DNA of 64,000 nucleotides. It comes from Sedimentibacter sp. SX930. GTDB taxonomy: Bacteria; Bacillota; Bacilli; Lactobacillales; Aerococcaceae. Shown in pieces: positions 34,255 to 43,129 of the stretch (position 1 is its first letter; each line of letters starts with the position of its first letter). Both the position numbers and the translations under genes were made by a program. The notes beneath the pieces were generated by a model, which worked only from the letters and a program-made list of their open reading frames with translations, was not told where the DNA came from and ran no database searches. The stretch is taken from positions 1 through 64,000 of the forward strand of contig MUZD01000009.1 in the NCBI GenBank assembly GCA_002155105.1. Direction: 5' to 3'.

Positions 34255-35880
34255 GTGGCGGATTTTAAGAAGAAAAAATTAGGGGATTTATTGAAAGAAG
34301 CGGGTCTCATAACGGAACTGCAGATTGTGGAAGCACTCAGCATGAAAAAGCAGGACGGAAAACTAGGGGATCTGTTGGTTGATCAAGGGTACATCACCGA
34401 GAAACAACTGCTGGATGCACTGGAAATCCAATTGAAACTGGAAAGTGTGTCCTTGTACCAATATCCGATCGATATGTCTGTAGTGGAGCTGATATCAAAA
34501 GATTTTGCACGGTCGAAATTATTGCTCCCGATCAAAAAAGAGCATAACCGCTTGATTGTGGCAATGAATGATCCCTTGGACTTTTATGCCATTGAGGAGC
34601 TGGAATTTTCCACTGGCTATGCCGTCAGACCGGTGATAGCGACACGGGATGACTTGCTGCAGACAATCAACCGCTTATACGACTCAAAAGAAGTGAGTAT
34701 TGAGTACGTTGAGGGTGAAGATGCTCCAGCAGTAAGGATCTTTAATCAACTGCTGGAAACAGGCGTATCGCTGCGGGCATCTGATATTCATCTGGATCAG
34801 ACCGAACGTCAAGTATCCGTCCGCTATCGCGTGGATGGCCTGCTCCGGAATGAACGTCCTTTGCCGAAAACCTTGATGAACGCTTTGGTTGCTCGGATCA
34901 AAATCATAGCGGGACTGAACGTTACGGAGACACGTCTGCCCCAGGACGGGCGTATCAGCACAACCGTTTTGGGTAAACGGGTGAATTTGCGTGTAGCTAC
35001 CTTGCCGACCGTTTTTGGTGAAAAAATTGTCTTGCGGGTATTGGATATGTCCAATATGTTCAGAAAAGTGGAGGATATCGGCCTGGAGGGTGATATTTTA
35101 GCCGATTATCGGGAATTGATTGCCCAACCTTCGGGACTGATCTTGTTGACAGGTCCGACCGGTTCCGGGAAAACGTCCACGCTGTACGGCTCCATCAATG
35201 AACTGAACCATCCAGAAAGTAATATCATTACAATTGAAGACCCGGTTGAGTATCAACTCGAGGGCATCAACCAAGTCCAAGTCAATGCCCAGATCGGACT
35301 GACCTTCGCGACCGGATTGCGTTCCGTCTTGCGTCAAGATCCGAATATCATCATGGTGGGGGAAATCCGCGATAAAGAAACGGCTGAGAACAGTGTGCGT
35401 GCGGCTCTGACGGGTCATTTGGTGTTCAGCACGCTGCATACGAATAGCGCCATTGAGGCCATTCCCCGCTTGCTCGATATGGGGATTGAACCCTACTTGA
35501 TTGTATCTGCCTTGAGTGGTGTCGTAGCGCAACGGCTCGTCAAAACCATATGTAAAGATTGTGCCGACACCAGAGAGGCAACGCCGGTCGAACGGGAAAT
35601 ATTTGAGCGGCGCAATCAGACCATTGACACAATCACCTTCGGCAGAGGCTGTGATGTTTGTCGTCATACCGGATACCGTGGGCGGATGGCCATCCATGAA
35701 TTGATTGTGATCACGGAAGAAATAAGGCAGCTGATGATGAATCAGGCGTCCATCCAGGAAATCAAGCAACATATCAAGCAGCAAGGTATCCGCTTTTTGG
35801 TTGACGATGGCTTGATAAAAGTGAAAGCGGGCAAGACCACATTGGAAGAGGTGTTGCGGGTTGCTTCAATCAATGAATAA
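34255..35880 (+). CDS. pilB: Type IV pilus extension ATPase PilB with MshEN domain
   Basis: A 541-residue hexameric ATPase that powers pilus polymerisation at the membrane. The N-terminus carries two tandem MshEN-type motifs (KLGDLLKEAGLITELQIVEAL near residue 7 and KLGDLLVDQGYITEKQLLDAL near 33), the known cyclic-di-GMP-binding fold of MshE and some clostridial PilB proteins. The GspE core has Walker A TGPTGSGKTST, Asp box TIEDPVEY, Walker B LRQDPNIIMVGEIRD and His box TLHTN. A zinc site is CKDC and CDVC. Start is GTG at 34255 after AAAGGTGGG. Confidence 0.93.
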   Translation: MADFKKKKLGDLLKEAGLITELQIVEALSMKKQDGKLGDLLVDQGYITEKQLLDALEIQLKLESVSLYQYPIDMSVVELISKDFARSKLLLPIKKEHNRLIVAMNDPLDFYAIEELEFSTGYAVRPVIATRDDLLQTINRLYDSKEVSIEYVEGEDAPAVRIFNQLLETGVSLRASDIHLDQTERQVSVRYRVDGLLRNERPLPKTLMNALVARIKIIAGLNVTETRLPQDGRISTTVLGKRVNLRVATLPTVFGEKIVLRVLDMSNMFRKVEDIGLEGDILADYRELIAQPSGLILLTGPTGSGKTSTLYGSINELNHPESNIITIEDPVEYQLEGINQVQVNAQIGLTFATGLRSVLRQDPNIIMVGEIRDKETAENSVRAALTGHLVFSTLHTNSAIEAIPRLLDMGIEPYLIVSALSGVVAQRLVKTICKDCADTREATPVEREIFERRNQTIDTITFGRGCDVCRHTGYRGRMAIHELIVITEEIRQLMMNQASIQEIKQHIKQQGIRFLVDDGLIKVKAGKTTLEEVLRVASINE

Positions 35881-35893
35881 GAGGGCGGAAATA

Positions 35894-36910
35894 ATGGAAC
35901 AAGTCGATACGATATTGACAGCCGCCTATGAAAAAAATGCCTCTGATGTCCATCTTGTCGTAGGTTCTGCACCGGTCTTCCGGGTGGACGGAAAGCTGAT
36001 TCCCCAAAAGCAAGCTCCCCTAACGCCTCAGGATACGGAACAGTTTGCGAAAACTATCCTGAGCGAAGACATGTGGGAGACGCTGGAGAAAAAACGGGAA
36101 ATTGATTTTTCTTATGGCATTACTGACATTGCCCGATTCCGGGTGAATGCGTTCTACCAACGCAGTGCGCTTTCGCTTGCTTTCCGGATCATTTCCAAAG
36201 AAATTCCCAGTGTGGAAAGCCTAGGCCTTCCCGCCATCGCGAAAAAATTGGTTCAACAACCACACGGACTTTTTTTAGTGACGGGTCCAACTGGCAGCGG
36301 GAAAAGCACCTCTTTGGCGGCACTGATCGATTATGTGAACGAAACGATGAACCGACACATCATTACCTTGGAAGACCCCATCGAATACTTGCATATGCAT
36401 AAGCAATCTCTTATTGAACAGAGGGAAGTCGGATTCGATACCTTATCATTCAAAGAAGGTCTGCGTGCAAGTCTGCGCCAAGATCCCGATGTCATTCTGG
36501 TGGGGGAGTTGCGTGATATGGATACCATCTCCACGGCCATCACGGCATCAGAAACGGGGCATTTGGTTTTGGGGACGTTGCACACCTCGGATGCAGCCGG
36601 CAGCATTGAACGGATGATTGATGTTTTCCCAGCAGGGCAAAGGGATCAGATCCGTTTGATGTTGGCGAATGTGCTCTTGGGCATCTTGTCGCAGCGACTA
36701 CTGCCGACCAAGAAGTCTGACGGTCGCGTGGCAGCAACCGAAATGTTGGTCAACAATCCAGCAATCAAGAATTTGATCCGGGCTGAAAAAATGCATCAAA
36801 TCCCCAATGTGCTGCAGACATCCCTTGATCAAGGGATGCACACCATGGAGATGAGCATCAAGCGGCTCGTCGAAGAAGAAACAATCAGCCGGTCGCATCT
36901 ATTAATATAG
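35894..36910 (+). CDS. pilT: Type IV pilus retraction ATPase PilT
   Basis: A 338-residue ATPase that disassembles the pilus and drives twitching or DNA uptake. It shows NASDVHLVVGSAPVFRVDG at the start, Walker A TGPTGSGKSTS, Asp box TLEDPIEY, Walker B LRQDPDVILVGELRD, His box TLHTSDA, and the PilT hallmark AIKNLIRA near the C-terminus (AIRNLIRE in the family). The last feature separates it from PilB and from ComGA. The ATG at 35894 follows GAGGGCGGA, 13 bp after pilB. Confidence 0.93.
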   Translation: MEQVDTILTAAYEKNASDVHLVVGSAPVFRVDGKLIPQKQAPLTPQDTEQFAKTILSEDMWETLEKKREIDFSYGITDIARFRVNAFYQRSALSLAFRIISKEIPSVESLGLPAIAKKLVQQPHGLFLVTGPTGSGKSTSLAALIDYVNETMNRHIITLEDPIEYLHMHKQSLIEQREVGFDTLSFKEGLRASLRQDPDVILVGELRDMDTISTAITASETGHLVLGTLHTSDAAGSIERMIDVFPAGQRDQIRLMLANVLLGILSQRLLPTKKSDGRVAATEMLVNNPAIKNLIRAEKMHQIPNVLQTSLDQGMHTMEMSIKRLVEEETISRSHLLI

Positions 36911-36946
36911 TAGAAGAAAAAAATCGTTGAATAAGGAAGGAGGGTA

Positions 36947-38155
36947 ATGATGGCCGTTTTTGCCTACAAAGCCAAAACTAGAGATGGAAAACTGATGAAG
37001 GGGAAAATAGAGGGCACTAATAAAAAAGAAGCCCTGAATGAACTCAGACATATGGACCTGATCGTCTTTGAAGTGGATGCGCTGAACGCTGTCTTGAACA
37101 AGGATATCAATTTTCGTACCTCTTTGAAATCAAAGGATTTTATTGTATTTCTGAGACAGTTTTCCTCTTTGATGAACGCAGGCATTTTACTTGTGGATGC
37201 GTTGGATCTCCTTGCCGCCCAATCGACAAGCTTAGCACTCAAAGAAGCATTGGAGGAATTATCGGAGGAAATACGCGAAGGCGTGGCCTTGTCTGAAGCG
37301 ATGGCCAAAAAGCCGAAATTGTTTCCTGACTTATTGATTCATATGATCCACTCAGCCGAGGTAAGCGGGCGTTTGGAGGAAGTGCTCCAACAAATGGCGG
37401 ACTATTATGAAAAGCAGCACCGTATCAAACAAAAAATTTCGACAGCCATGACCTATCCGCTTGTGGTATCGGTATTGGCCTTCCTCATCACAGCCTTTCT
37501 GTTGGTGTTCATCGTGCCGATATTCGGGGATATGTTTGCCTCCATGGGCAGTGAATTACCTGCAATCACCCGAATGGTCCTGACATTGAGCGGCTTGCTT
37601 CAGCGTTATTGGTGGATGATGTTTTTGGTGATGGGTTTGCTCGTAGCAGTCATCATTCAGCTTGGGAAAAAAGATCAAGTCGCGTACGTGTTCGATGTGC
37701 TGCAGCTGAAGGTCCCTATTTTGGGGACTTTCATCCAGAAAACGCTGTTGGCACGGATGACGCAGACGTTAAGTTCCTTGATCAATAGTTCGGTCCCGAT
37801 TCTGCAGGCCATCGAAGTGACAAGTAAAGTAGTGGGAAATCGTGTGGTTGAAAATGTGCTATTGCAAGCGCAAAAAGATGTCGAGCAAGGCGAATCATTG
37901 GCGAAGCCGATGGTCGATCATTGGTTTTTCCCGCCGCTGATCATTCAGATGATCCAAGTCGGGGAATCGAGTGGGGAGTTGGATGAGATGCTGAAAAAAG
38001 TTTCGGAAATCTACGATCAGGAAGTGCAGGAGGCGTCCGATAAAATGCAGGCATTGATCGAACCGATCATGATTATTTTCCTTTCAGGAGTCGTAGGGGT
38101 GATTGTACTTTCCATCGTTGTGCCGATGTTCAGCATGTTCGAAACTTTTGGATAA
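36947..38155 (+). CDS. pilC: Type IV pilus inner-membrane platform protein PilC
   Basis: A 402-residue polytopic membrane protein with two T2SSF domains (about 65-190 and 270-390), each ending in a hydrophobic hairpin (YPLVVSVLAFLITAFLLVFIVPIFGDMF; IMIIFLSGVVGVIVLSIVVPMFSMFE). The N-terminal FAYKAKTRDGKLMKGKIEG motif is characteristic. It couples PilB/PilT to the pilin polymer. AAGGAGGG precedes ATG ATG (36947/36950). Confidence 0.92.
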   Translation: MMAVFAYKAKTRDGKLMKGKIEGTNKKEALNELRHMDLIVFEVDALNAVLNKDINFRTSLKSKDFIVFLRQFSSLMNAGILLVDALDLLAAQSTSLALKEALEELSEEIREGVALSEAMAKKPKLFPDLLIHMIHSAEVSGRLEEVLQQMADYYEKQHRIKQKISTAMTYPLVVSVLAFLITAFLLVFIVPIFGDMFASMGSELPAITRMVLTLSGLLQRYWWMMFLVMGLLVAVIIQLGKKDQVAYVFDVLQLKVPILGTFIQKTLLARMTQTLSSLINSSVPILQAIEVTSKVVGNRVVENVLLQAQKDVEQGESLAKPMVDHWFFPPLIIQMIQVGESSGELDEMLKKVSEIYDQEVQEASDKMQALIEPIMIIFLSGVVGVIVLSIVVPMFSMFETFG

Positions 38156-38294
38156 TTTAGAGCTGAATATATTGCATGTGCAAAATAATTGTTGTATGAT
38201 TTGAAATGGAAATAAACTTCTGTTGGTTTAAGAAGTGAGTTTTTTTAGTAAACAAACAGTAACAAAAATAGAATAAAAAACGGAGGAAAAGAAT

Positions 38295-38630
38295 ATGAGA
38301 AATAAAATCAAACAGTTGTTGAAAAAAGAAGGCGGGTTCACATTAGTTGAATTGCTGGGTGTTATCGTGATCTTGGGACTTATCGTGGGTATTTCAATTC
38401 CTTTGATTGGGAATGTGATTGATGGTGCTGAAGCCAAAACAATAGCTGCTCAAAAAGAGCTAGTTATCGATGCCGCTCAGATGTACGAATTGAGCGGGAA
38501 AACGATTGATGCAACTGCTGGGGTTACAAGTACAAAATTAATTACAGATGGATATCTTGAAGAAAAAGATGCCGGTGCAACTGTGTATACGGTCAAAAAA
38601 GCTGATAACAAATATACAATAGCACCTTAA
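38295..38630 (+). CDS. Major pilin-like prepilin
   Basis: A 111-residue prepilin: a short basic leader ending KKEGG, then FTLVELLGVIVILGLIVGISIPLIG. This is the canonical type IVa cleavage site with Phe at position 1 and Glu at 5. The mature protein is about 95 residues, small and Ala/Thr-rich. A strong ACGGAGGAAAAG ribosome binding site and a terminator just downstream suggest high, separate expression, which points to the major pilin rather than a minor one. No cysteine pair is present. Confidence 0.85.
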   Translation: MRNKIKQLLKKEGGFTLVELLGVIVILGLIVGISIPLIGNVIDGAEAKTIAAQKELVIDAAQMYELSGKTIDATAGVTSTKLITDGYLEEKDAGATVYTVKKADNKYTIAP

Positions 38631-38690
38631 GTAAGCGGAAACAGAGGAGTCTAACTAACACATAAAAAATCAACACCCATTCAAATATGT

Positions 38691-38723
38691 AGAAAGACTC
38701 CTTCGTGGAGTCTTTCTTGCTTA
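38691..38723 (+). terminator. Terminator after the major pilin gene
   Basis: AGAAAGACTCC pairs with GGAGTCTTTCT over a 5-nt loop, 60 bp past the pilin stop and 20 bp before the peptidase start. Partial read-through would set lower expression of the genes downstream. Confidence 0.75.
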
Positions 38724-38737
38724 CTAGGAGTTTTTTC

Positions 38738-39493
38738 ATGCATACAATCGTAACCATAGTTTTTTTCATCTACGGCTTGGTATTTGGGTCTTTCTTTAAT
38801 GTGGTGGGGTTGCGGGTGCCGAACGGGACGTTGTTGGCTCAAACGCGTTCCTATTGCGACACGTGCCAGCGCACCTTGACTTGGAAAGAATTGATTCCTG
38901 TCTGGTCTTTTTTGCGCCAAAGAGGGAAATGCAGTCAATGCAGTGAGATAATATCGCTTCTGTACCCAATCATGGAGCTGGCGACCGGGATCTTGGCGGC
39001 CATTACTTTCTACATTTATGGTTGGAATGAACAAACGTTTCTGGGCTTGCTGCTGATTGCGCTCATCATTCCGATCACGGTATCGGATTTGGCCTACAGG
39101 AAAATACCAAATAAGTTACTTTTGTTTTTCACGCCATTTTTTGTGGGTCTGCGCATCCTGTACCCGCAGCCTTCCTTTTGGCTGTCCCTGGCAGGAGCCG
39201 GTCTGGCGTTTTGTTTAGTTTTTGTGATCATCCTCCTATCTAATGGAGGCATGGGCGCAGGTGATCTGAAATACTTCACTTTATTGGGCTTTATTTTCGG
39301 ACCCTATCTTTTTTTATTGCTTTTCTTTTTGGCCACGCTTTACGGAGCAATCACTGGGATGATCATCATGAAGCTAAAAGGCGGCGATCGAAAAATGACC
39401 ATTCCGTTTGGTCCCTATATCAGTCTGGCTGCAGTAACTGTTTTTTATTATGGAGAAACGATGATTCAGTGGTATCTAGCACTTTTTAGCTGA
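38738..39493 (+). CDS. pilD: Prepilin peptidase/N-methyltransferase
   Basis: A 251-residue polytopic aspartic protease that cleaves and methylates prepilins. The N-terminal domain is VFGSFFNVVGLRVP with two CxxC pairs (YCDTCQ and KCSQCS, zinc site). The catalytic aspartates are in TVSDLAYRKIPN and GMGAGDLKYF. Length is normal. The ATG at 38738 follows AGGAG. It serves the four prepilins encoded upstream. Confidence 0.93.
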   Translation: MHTIVTIVFFIYGLVFGSFFNVVGLRVPNGTLLAQTRSYCDTCQRTLTWKELIPVWSFLRQRGKCSQCSEIISLLYPIMELATGILAAITFYIYGWNEQTFLGLLLIALIIPITVSDLAYRKIPNKLLLFFTPFFVGLRILYPQPSFWLSLAGAGLAFCLVFVIILLSNGGMGAGDLKYFTLLGFIFGPYLFLLLFFLATLYGAITGMIIMKLKGGDRKMTIPFGPYISLAAVTVFYYGETMIQWYLALFS

Positions 39494-39536
39494 GTTGGAC
39501 CACTTTTTGCGTTTCGGATATGAGAGGAGGTAGGTT

Positions 39537-40559
39537 ATGTTATTTCAGAAAAAACCATTGCTTTATTTTGAATTTTTGGAAAGACGGATCCGCTATTTGG
39601 TCATGGATGCGCAATCCCGCACAGTCCTGGAACAAAACGAGATCCTGTTTGATACCGAAATCCTTCATGAAGGGAGAGTCATCAATCCTTCATTGCTTGA
39701 AAATCGCTTGAACGCACTGGTTACCGAAAAAAAATGGAAAAATGCGCAAGTATCCATCCTCTTGCCTGACGATTTTGTCATTGTACGTGAAGAAAAAATA
39801 CCGGCACAACTGGCACCGTCAGAAATAAAGGCTTACGTCGCTCTGCATATGGGCCAGCTGATCCGTTCCCCGTTCAAGGAGACGCGTTTTCATTTTGAGT
39901 TGCTTGAAGTTGGTGATATGGAGCAGACCATTCTGCTGATGCTCTATCCGCAAGAAGTCATTTTTCAATACGAATCCTTATTGCAAAAGGTAACCTTGAA
40001 TCCAGTCTCAGCGGATATTTCTTCACTGTGCCTTTACCGGACCATCCTGCAACAAAATGACTTGCAACAGAGTCCCGATAAGCATGTGATGGTGCTGCAA
40101 TGGAGTCCTGTGGATCATACAATCATGGTTTTTCATCAAAACCTGCCCAAATTTTCCCGCCATTCGCGATTGGCCCGCTTGGTTGACTTATGGGATGTGA
40201 CCAAAGAAGGCGAATGGATCTGGAAGGATGATCAAGACTCTTTTGAAGAGGCAATCACGGATGTGCTGGATGTTTTGGAACGATTGCTGGAGTTTTATCG
40301 CTATTCTGTGATGAACGGCCATGGTGGAGTGACGGACATATTTTTGACGGGCGATTTTCCTTATCTGGAAAAAGTAAGGGAGCAATTATCCCAGCGCTTT
40401 TTCCTGCCGATTCATATTCTGCAGGCCTCTGAAGAAATCAGTTCCAAATTTTTGCCGTTATACGGGCTTGCATCGAAAGAGAAACATGCAGCCGCTCCGA
40501 AGAAGGATGCTCAGAAAAAAGTGAAGCGCACCAGAAAACAAGTACAGGAGGAAAACTAA
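39537..40559 (+). CDS. pilM: Type IV pilus assembly protein PilM
   Basis: A 340-residue actin-like cytoplasmic protein of the PilM family. The ATPase fold is divergent: FEFLERRIRYLVMD at the start, ILLPDDFVIVREEKIPA, then EVGDMEQTILLMLYPQEVI, and ITDVLDVLERLLEFYRYSVMNGHGGVTDIFLTGDFPYLEKV near the C-terminus. In other systems PilM binds the N-terminus of PilN to form the alignment complex. A very basic tail follows (KKDAQKKVKRTRKQ). AGAGGAGGT precedes the ATG; pilN starts 1 bp after the stop. Confidence 0.82.
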   Translation: MLFQKKPLLYFEFLERRIRYLVMDAQSRTVLEQNEILFDTEILHEGRVINPSLLENRLNALVTEKKWKNAQVSILLPDDFVIVREEKIPAQLAPSEIKAYVALHMGQLIRSPFKETRFHFELLEVGDMEQTILLMLYPQEVIFQYESLLQKVTLNPVSADISSLCLYRTILQQNDLQQSPDKHVMVLQWSPVDHTIMVFHQNLPKFSRHSRLARLVDLWDVTKEGEWIWKDDQDSFEEAITDVLDVLERLLEFYRYSVMNGHGGVTDIFLTGDFPYLEKVREQLSQRFFLPIHILQASEEISSKFLPLYGLASKEKHAAAPKKDAQKKVKRTRKQVQEEN

Positions 40560-40560
40560 C

Positions 40561-41100
40561 ATGTTTGAAGTCAATTTTTTTGAGAAAAAACAGAGAAACT
40601 TTCTTCCTTATGTGCTGGGCGGTGCTTTCCTTTTCCTGCTTGTTCTTGTAGGCATTTATTTCTTCTCAGCGCAAGCGTATTACACAAAAGCGGAAATGCG
40701 TGACCAGGAGTGGCTTCAAGCCGAGGAAGAACAGCTAATGGTTTCACGGCAAATGCAAGAATACGCGCAATTGACGGAACAAGTGGCAGAAAATAAAGCC
40801 ACTTTTGAAGCGAAGCAATATCCAATGTCCTACGTAACAAAAGCAATCGTTGAACAAGTTCCAAATGGGGAACAGCATGTCACCATTTTAAATAAGAATG
40901 AAACGAATCAGATCACCTTAGTGTTGGAAGGCTTGACGGTTACGGATATTTCCGAAGTTGTCGAAAAGTTCAAAGCGTTGGTGTATGTCTCCGATGTTCA
41001 ATTCATACGCATGGAAAATCAACTGGATGGAGCGGGTTCGACGGTTGAACTCTGGCTGCAACTTGATGAAGCAGCTTTGAGAGAGGAGGTTCTTTCATGA
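40561..41100 (+). CDS. pilN: PilN-like pilus alignment protein
   Basis: A 179-residue bitopic membrane protein. The short cytoplasmic start MFEVNFFEKKQ resembles the PilM-binding INLLPW-type tail of PilN. One membrane segment follows (about 17-38), then a coiled coil (about 45-85) and a small C-terminal domain (VTILNKNETNQITLVLEGLTVTDISEVVEKFKAL) of ferredoxin-like pattern. Assignment rests on order and topology more than on sequence. It overlaps pilO by 4 bp. Confidence 0.75.
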   Translation: MFEVNFFEKKQRNFLPYVLGGAFLFLLVLVGIYFFSAQAYYTKAEMRDQEWLQAEEEQLMVSRQMQEYAQLTEQVAENKATFEAKQYPMSYVTKAIVEQVPNGEQHVTILNKNETNQITLVLEGLTVTDISEVVEKFKALVYVSDVQFIRMENQLDGAGSTVELWLQLDEAALREEVLS

Positions 41101-41654
41101 AGCTGAAATGGAATCGCATGTCATTTGTACTGGCCTTTGTGATGGGGCTGCTGGTTCTGGCGACTTTCATTTTCGGTCAAGTGTATTTTCTCGATCCGAT
41201 TAAGGCGCAAGCTGATCTTGTAGCGCAACAGGTAAATGAACAAACGCGCTTGAAGGCCGAATATCCACCAGAACAAACCTTGCTGGATGACTACAGGCAA
41301 AAGTATGAGGAAACCTGGGGATTTTTACCTGAAGGCGAAAAGGTTAATCAACAGCTGGTCATTCTGGAACAGACCGCTGCTGAGGAGAACGTCATTGTGC
41401 AACAGATAGCACGTGTAGGAGAACCTCAACCGATCGAAGGACTTGATGAAAGTTACATGAAGAGCACTTACGCAGTTGAAATGACAAGCAACACTGCGGG
41501 CAACATGCAGAGGCTAGTCGAAAGACTCGAGGGATTAGACCGCATCTGGAATATCTATTCTTTTGGGTTCGAAAAGATTGCCGAAGAGTCTTTCAGCGGT
41601 ACCTTCACTTTTGAGTTGTTTTACTATGTGGCTGGTTCCGAAGAGTCGCAGTAA
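41097..41654 (+). CDS. pilO: PilO-like pilus alignment protein
   Basis: A 185-residue bitopic protein with one membrane segment (about 10-30), a coiled coil (about 35-75, VAQQVNEQTRLKAEYPPEQTLLDDYRQKYEE), and a C-terminal domain with YAVEMTSNTAGNMQRLVERLEGL. This is the usual PilO layout. As the third member of PilM-PilN-PilO it completes the inner-membrane alignment complex. The operon ends here; no PilP or PilQ follows, as expected without an outer membrane. Confidence 0.75.
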   Translation: MKLKWNRMSFVLAFVMGLLVLATFIFGQVYFLDPIKAQADLVAQQVNEQTRLKAEYPPEQTLLDDYRQKYEETWGFLPEGEKVNQQLVILEQTAAEENVIVQQIARVGEPQPIEGLDESYMKSTYAVEMTSNTAGNMQRLVERLEGLDRIWNIYSFGFEKIAEESFSGTFTFELFYYVAGSEESQ

Positions 41655-41656
41655 TA

Positions 41657-41709
41657 AAAAACGATCCGCACCATCACTTAAGCTTGTGATGGTGCGGATC
41701 GTTTTTTTG
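41657..41709 (+). terminator. Terminator of the pilus operon
   Basis: An 18-bp perfect stem beginning AACGATCCGCACC, with an 8-nt loop and seven T, directly after the pilO stop. Confidence 0.95.
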
Positions 41710-41730
41710 TGTGAGAAAGCATGCATGTCT

Positions 41731-42084
41731 GGCCGGCTGCTCCGGCCGCTGAAGGCAGCGTACCTCCGGCGAAGCCGTGCGTCCCCGGAGGTAACCTTGG
41801 AAGGTGACGCACCAACTCCGGCGAGGGAAGCGTCCCCGGAGGACAGCCGCACAGATCGGCGCCAACTACGACGAGCCCGCCGCTCACCGGAGGAGAGAAC
41901 GCCAGTATGTCTGGCCGGCTGCTCCGGCCGCTGAAGGCAGCCTACCTCCGGCGAAGCCGTGCGTCCCCGGAGGTAACCTTGGGAAGTGACGCACCAACTC
42001 CGGCGAGGGAAGCTTCCCCGGAGGACAGCCCCAGAAGAGGACGCCAGCTTCGACGAGCCCGCCGCTCACCGGAGGAGAGAACGC
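41731..42084 (+). repeat. 50-bp phased hairpin array, locus 13: tandem B-type duplication
   Basis: Two nearly identical 182-bp units start at GGCCGG 41731 and 41913. Each has a GGCCGG-TGCT-CCGGCC hairpin, then modules at +33, +85 and +135 (41764, 41816, 41866; the second unit is similar). Few substitutions separate the copies, so the duplication is recent. The gap 41655-42181 holds no gene. Confidence 0.9.
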
Positions 42085-42181
42085 CAGAGCGCAAAATATT
42101 CGGCCGACGGACTACAACGGCCGGCAGCTTTCTGATATACTGAAAGGAACATTCAATCGGAATCGAAAGGAGGCGCTGCCG

Positions 42182-42838
42182 GTGAAAAGGGAGCGAAGCT
42201 ATTACGACTGGCTGCCGGTAATCGCCTGGATGATTGTCATCTTCATCCTATCCGACCAACCGGCGGACCAGTCCATCGTCCTGAGCAGAAGCGTGACGCG
42301 CTTCTTCGCGGACGTGCTCAATCAGTTTTCGGCATTCATTGAGTATTTCACGCGTGCGCAAGGCACGATTGTGTTTATGGCAGGCATCCTTCTGCTGATC
42401 TATCTGTTGGAAACACAAGCGGATGAACCGAAGCTTTTTGGCATCAATAAACGCTGGATCATCGGCGGTACCGCCATTTTTTTGGTGCTGGCGATCAGCT
42501 TGTTCTTGTTCGTCGATTTCGTGCAGAACACTAGCTTTGCCTACGCAGGCCGATTGATGCGGAAATCCGCCCACTTCATCGCCTATCTGATCCTCGGTTT
42601 TCTGGTTTCGCATGCGATGAAGAATGAAGTCTCTCCCGCATCCCCTTGGAAACGGAGAGGCATCAGCTTGCTGCTATGTGTGGGCTACGCCATCAGTGAC
42701 GAGTTTCATCAACAATTCGTGCCCGGCCGCGGACCGCTGCTGAAGGATGTCCTTATCGACACATCGGGCGCGGCCCTGGGTATCCTGCTTTATATCGGTG
42801 CCAGAAAATTGTGGCTGCGTCGCAAAAGAATAGCCTAG
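42182..42838 (+). CDS. VanZ family membrane protein, larger copy
   Basis: A 218-residue polytopic membrane protein with five hydrophobic segments. The VanZ signature is near the C-terminus: SAHFIAYLILGFLV, then GYAISDEFHQQFVPGRGPLLKDVLIDTSGAALG. It is about 60 residues longer than the copy at 3613 because of an extra membrane pair (about 60-115). GTG start at 42182 after GAAAGGAGG. Function in the envelope is unknown. Confidence 0.85.
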   Translation: MKRERSYYDWLPVIAWMIVIFILSDQPADQSIVLSRSVTRFFADVLNQFSAFIEYFTRAQGTIVFMAGILLLIYLLETQADEPKLFGINKRWIIGGTAIFLVLAISLFLFVDFVQNTSFAYAGRLMRKSAHFIAYLILGFLVSHAMKNEVSPASPWKRRGISLLLCVGYAISDEFHQQFVPGRGPLLKDVLIDTSGAALGILLYIGARKLWLRRKRIA

Positions 42839-42869
42839 AAACACTGGATTCATAGTGTTTTTAGGCTAT
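42832..42869 (+). terminator. Terminator overlapping the VanZ stop
   Basis: AGCCTAGAAACACT pairs with AGTGTTTTTAGGCT, with one mismatch, and is followed by ATTTT. Its 5' arm includes the stop codon. Confidence 0.75.
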
Positions 42870-42966
42870 TTTCCGTTCATCAGGATTACGATGATGACAG
42901 GGACGGTTCCTTTAGAATCATTGCAGGAATAATCATTCGAGTGGTCCAAGCCCCCATCGATGTTTT

Positions 42967-42988
42967 TGAAAGCGCTTTTTGTTATAAT
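42967..42988 (+). promoter_or_regulatory. cre-like site next to a -10 element
   Basis: TGAAAGCGCTTTTT matches the CcpA site consensus at most positions. It ends 2 bp before a TATAAT at 42983-42988, so catabolite repression of the beta-helix gene is plausible. Confidence 0.5.
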
Positions 42989-43035
42989 GGAAAGTGTTGG
43001 TAATACAATCGGGATGATAAGATAGCGTAGCTATT

Positions 43036-43107
43036 TTGTCATGCATTCTCCATGCCATCAGCGATGAATTGCACCCAATGTTCGTTATAGGCCAAAAATT
43101 GCGGCAG
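43036..43107 (+). pseudogene. Fragment of a VanZ gene
   Basis: One frame reads CILHAISDELHPMFVIGQKLR, the heart of the VanZ signature, with nothing of the family before or after it. The expected VPGR is changed to VIGQ. It lies in the leader of the beta-helix gene and is a relic of a third VanZ copy. Confidence 0.6.
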
Positions 43108-43129
43108 GCTCCTGAAGGAGGGATTGGAA

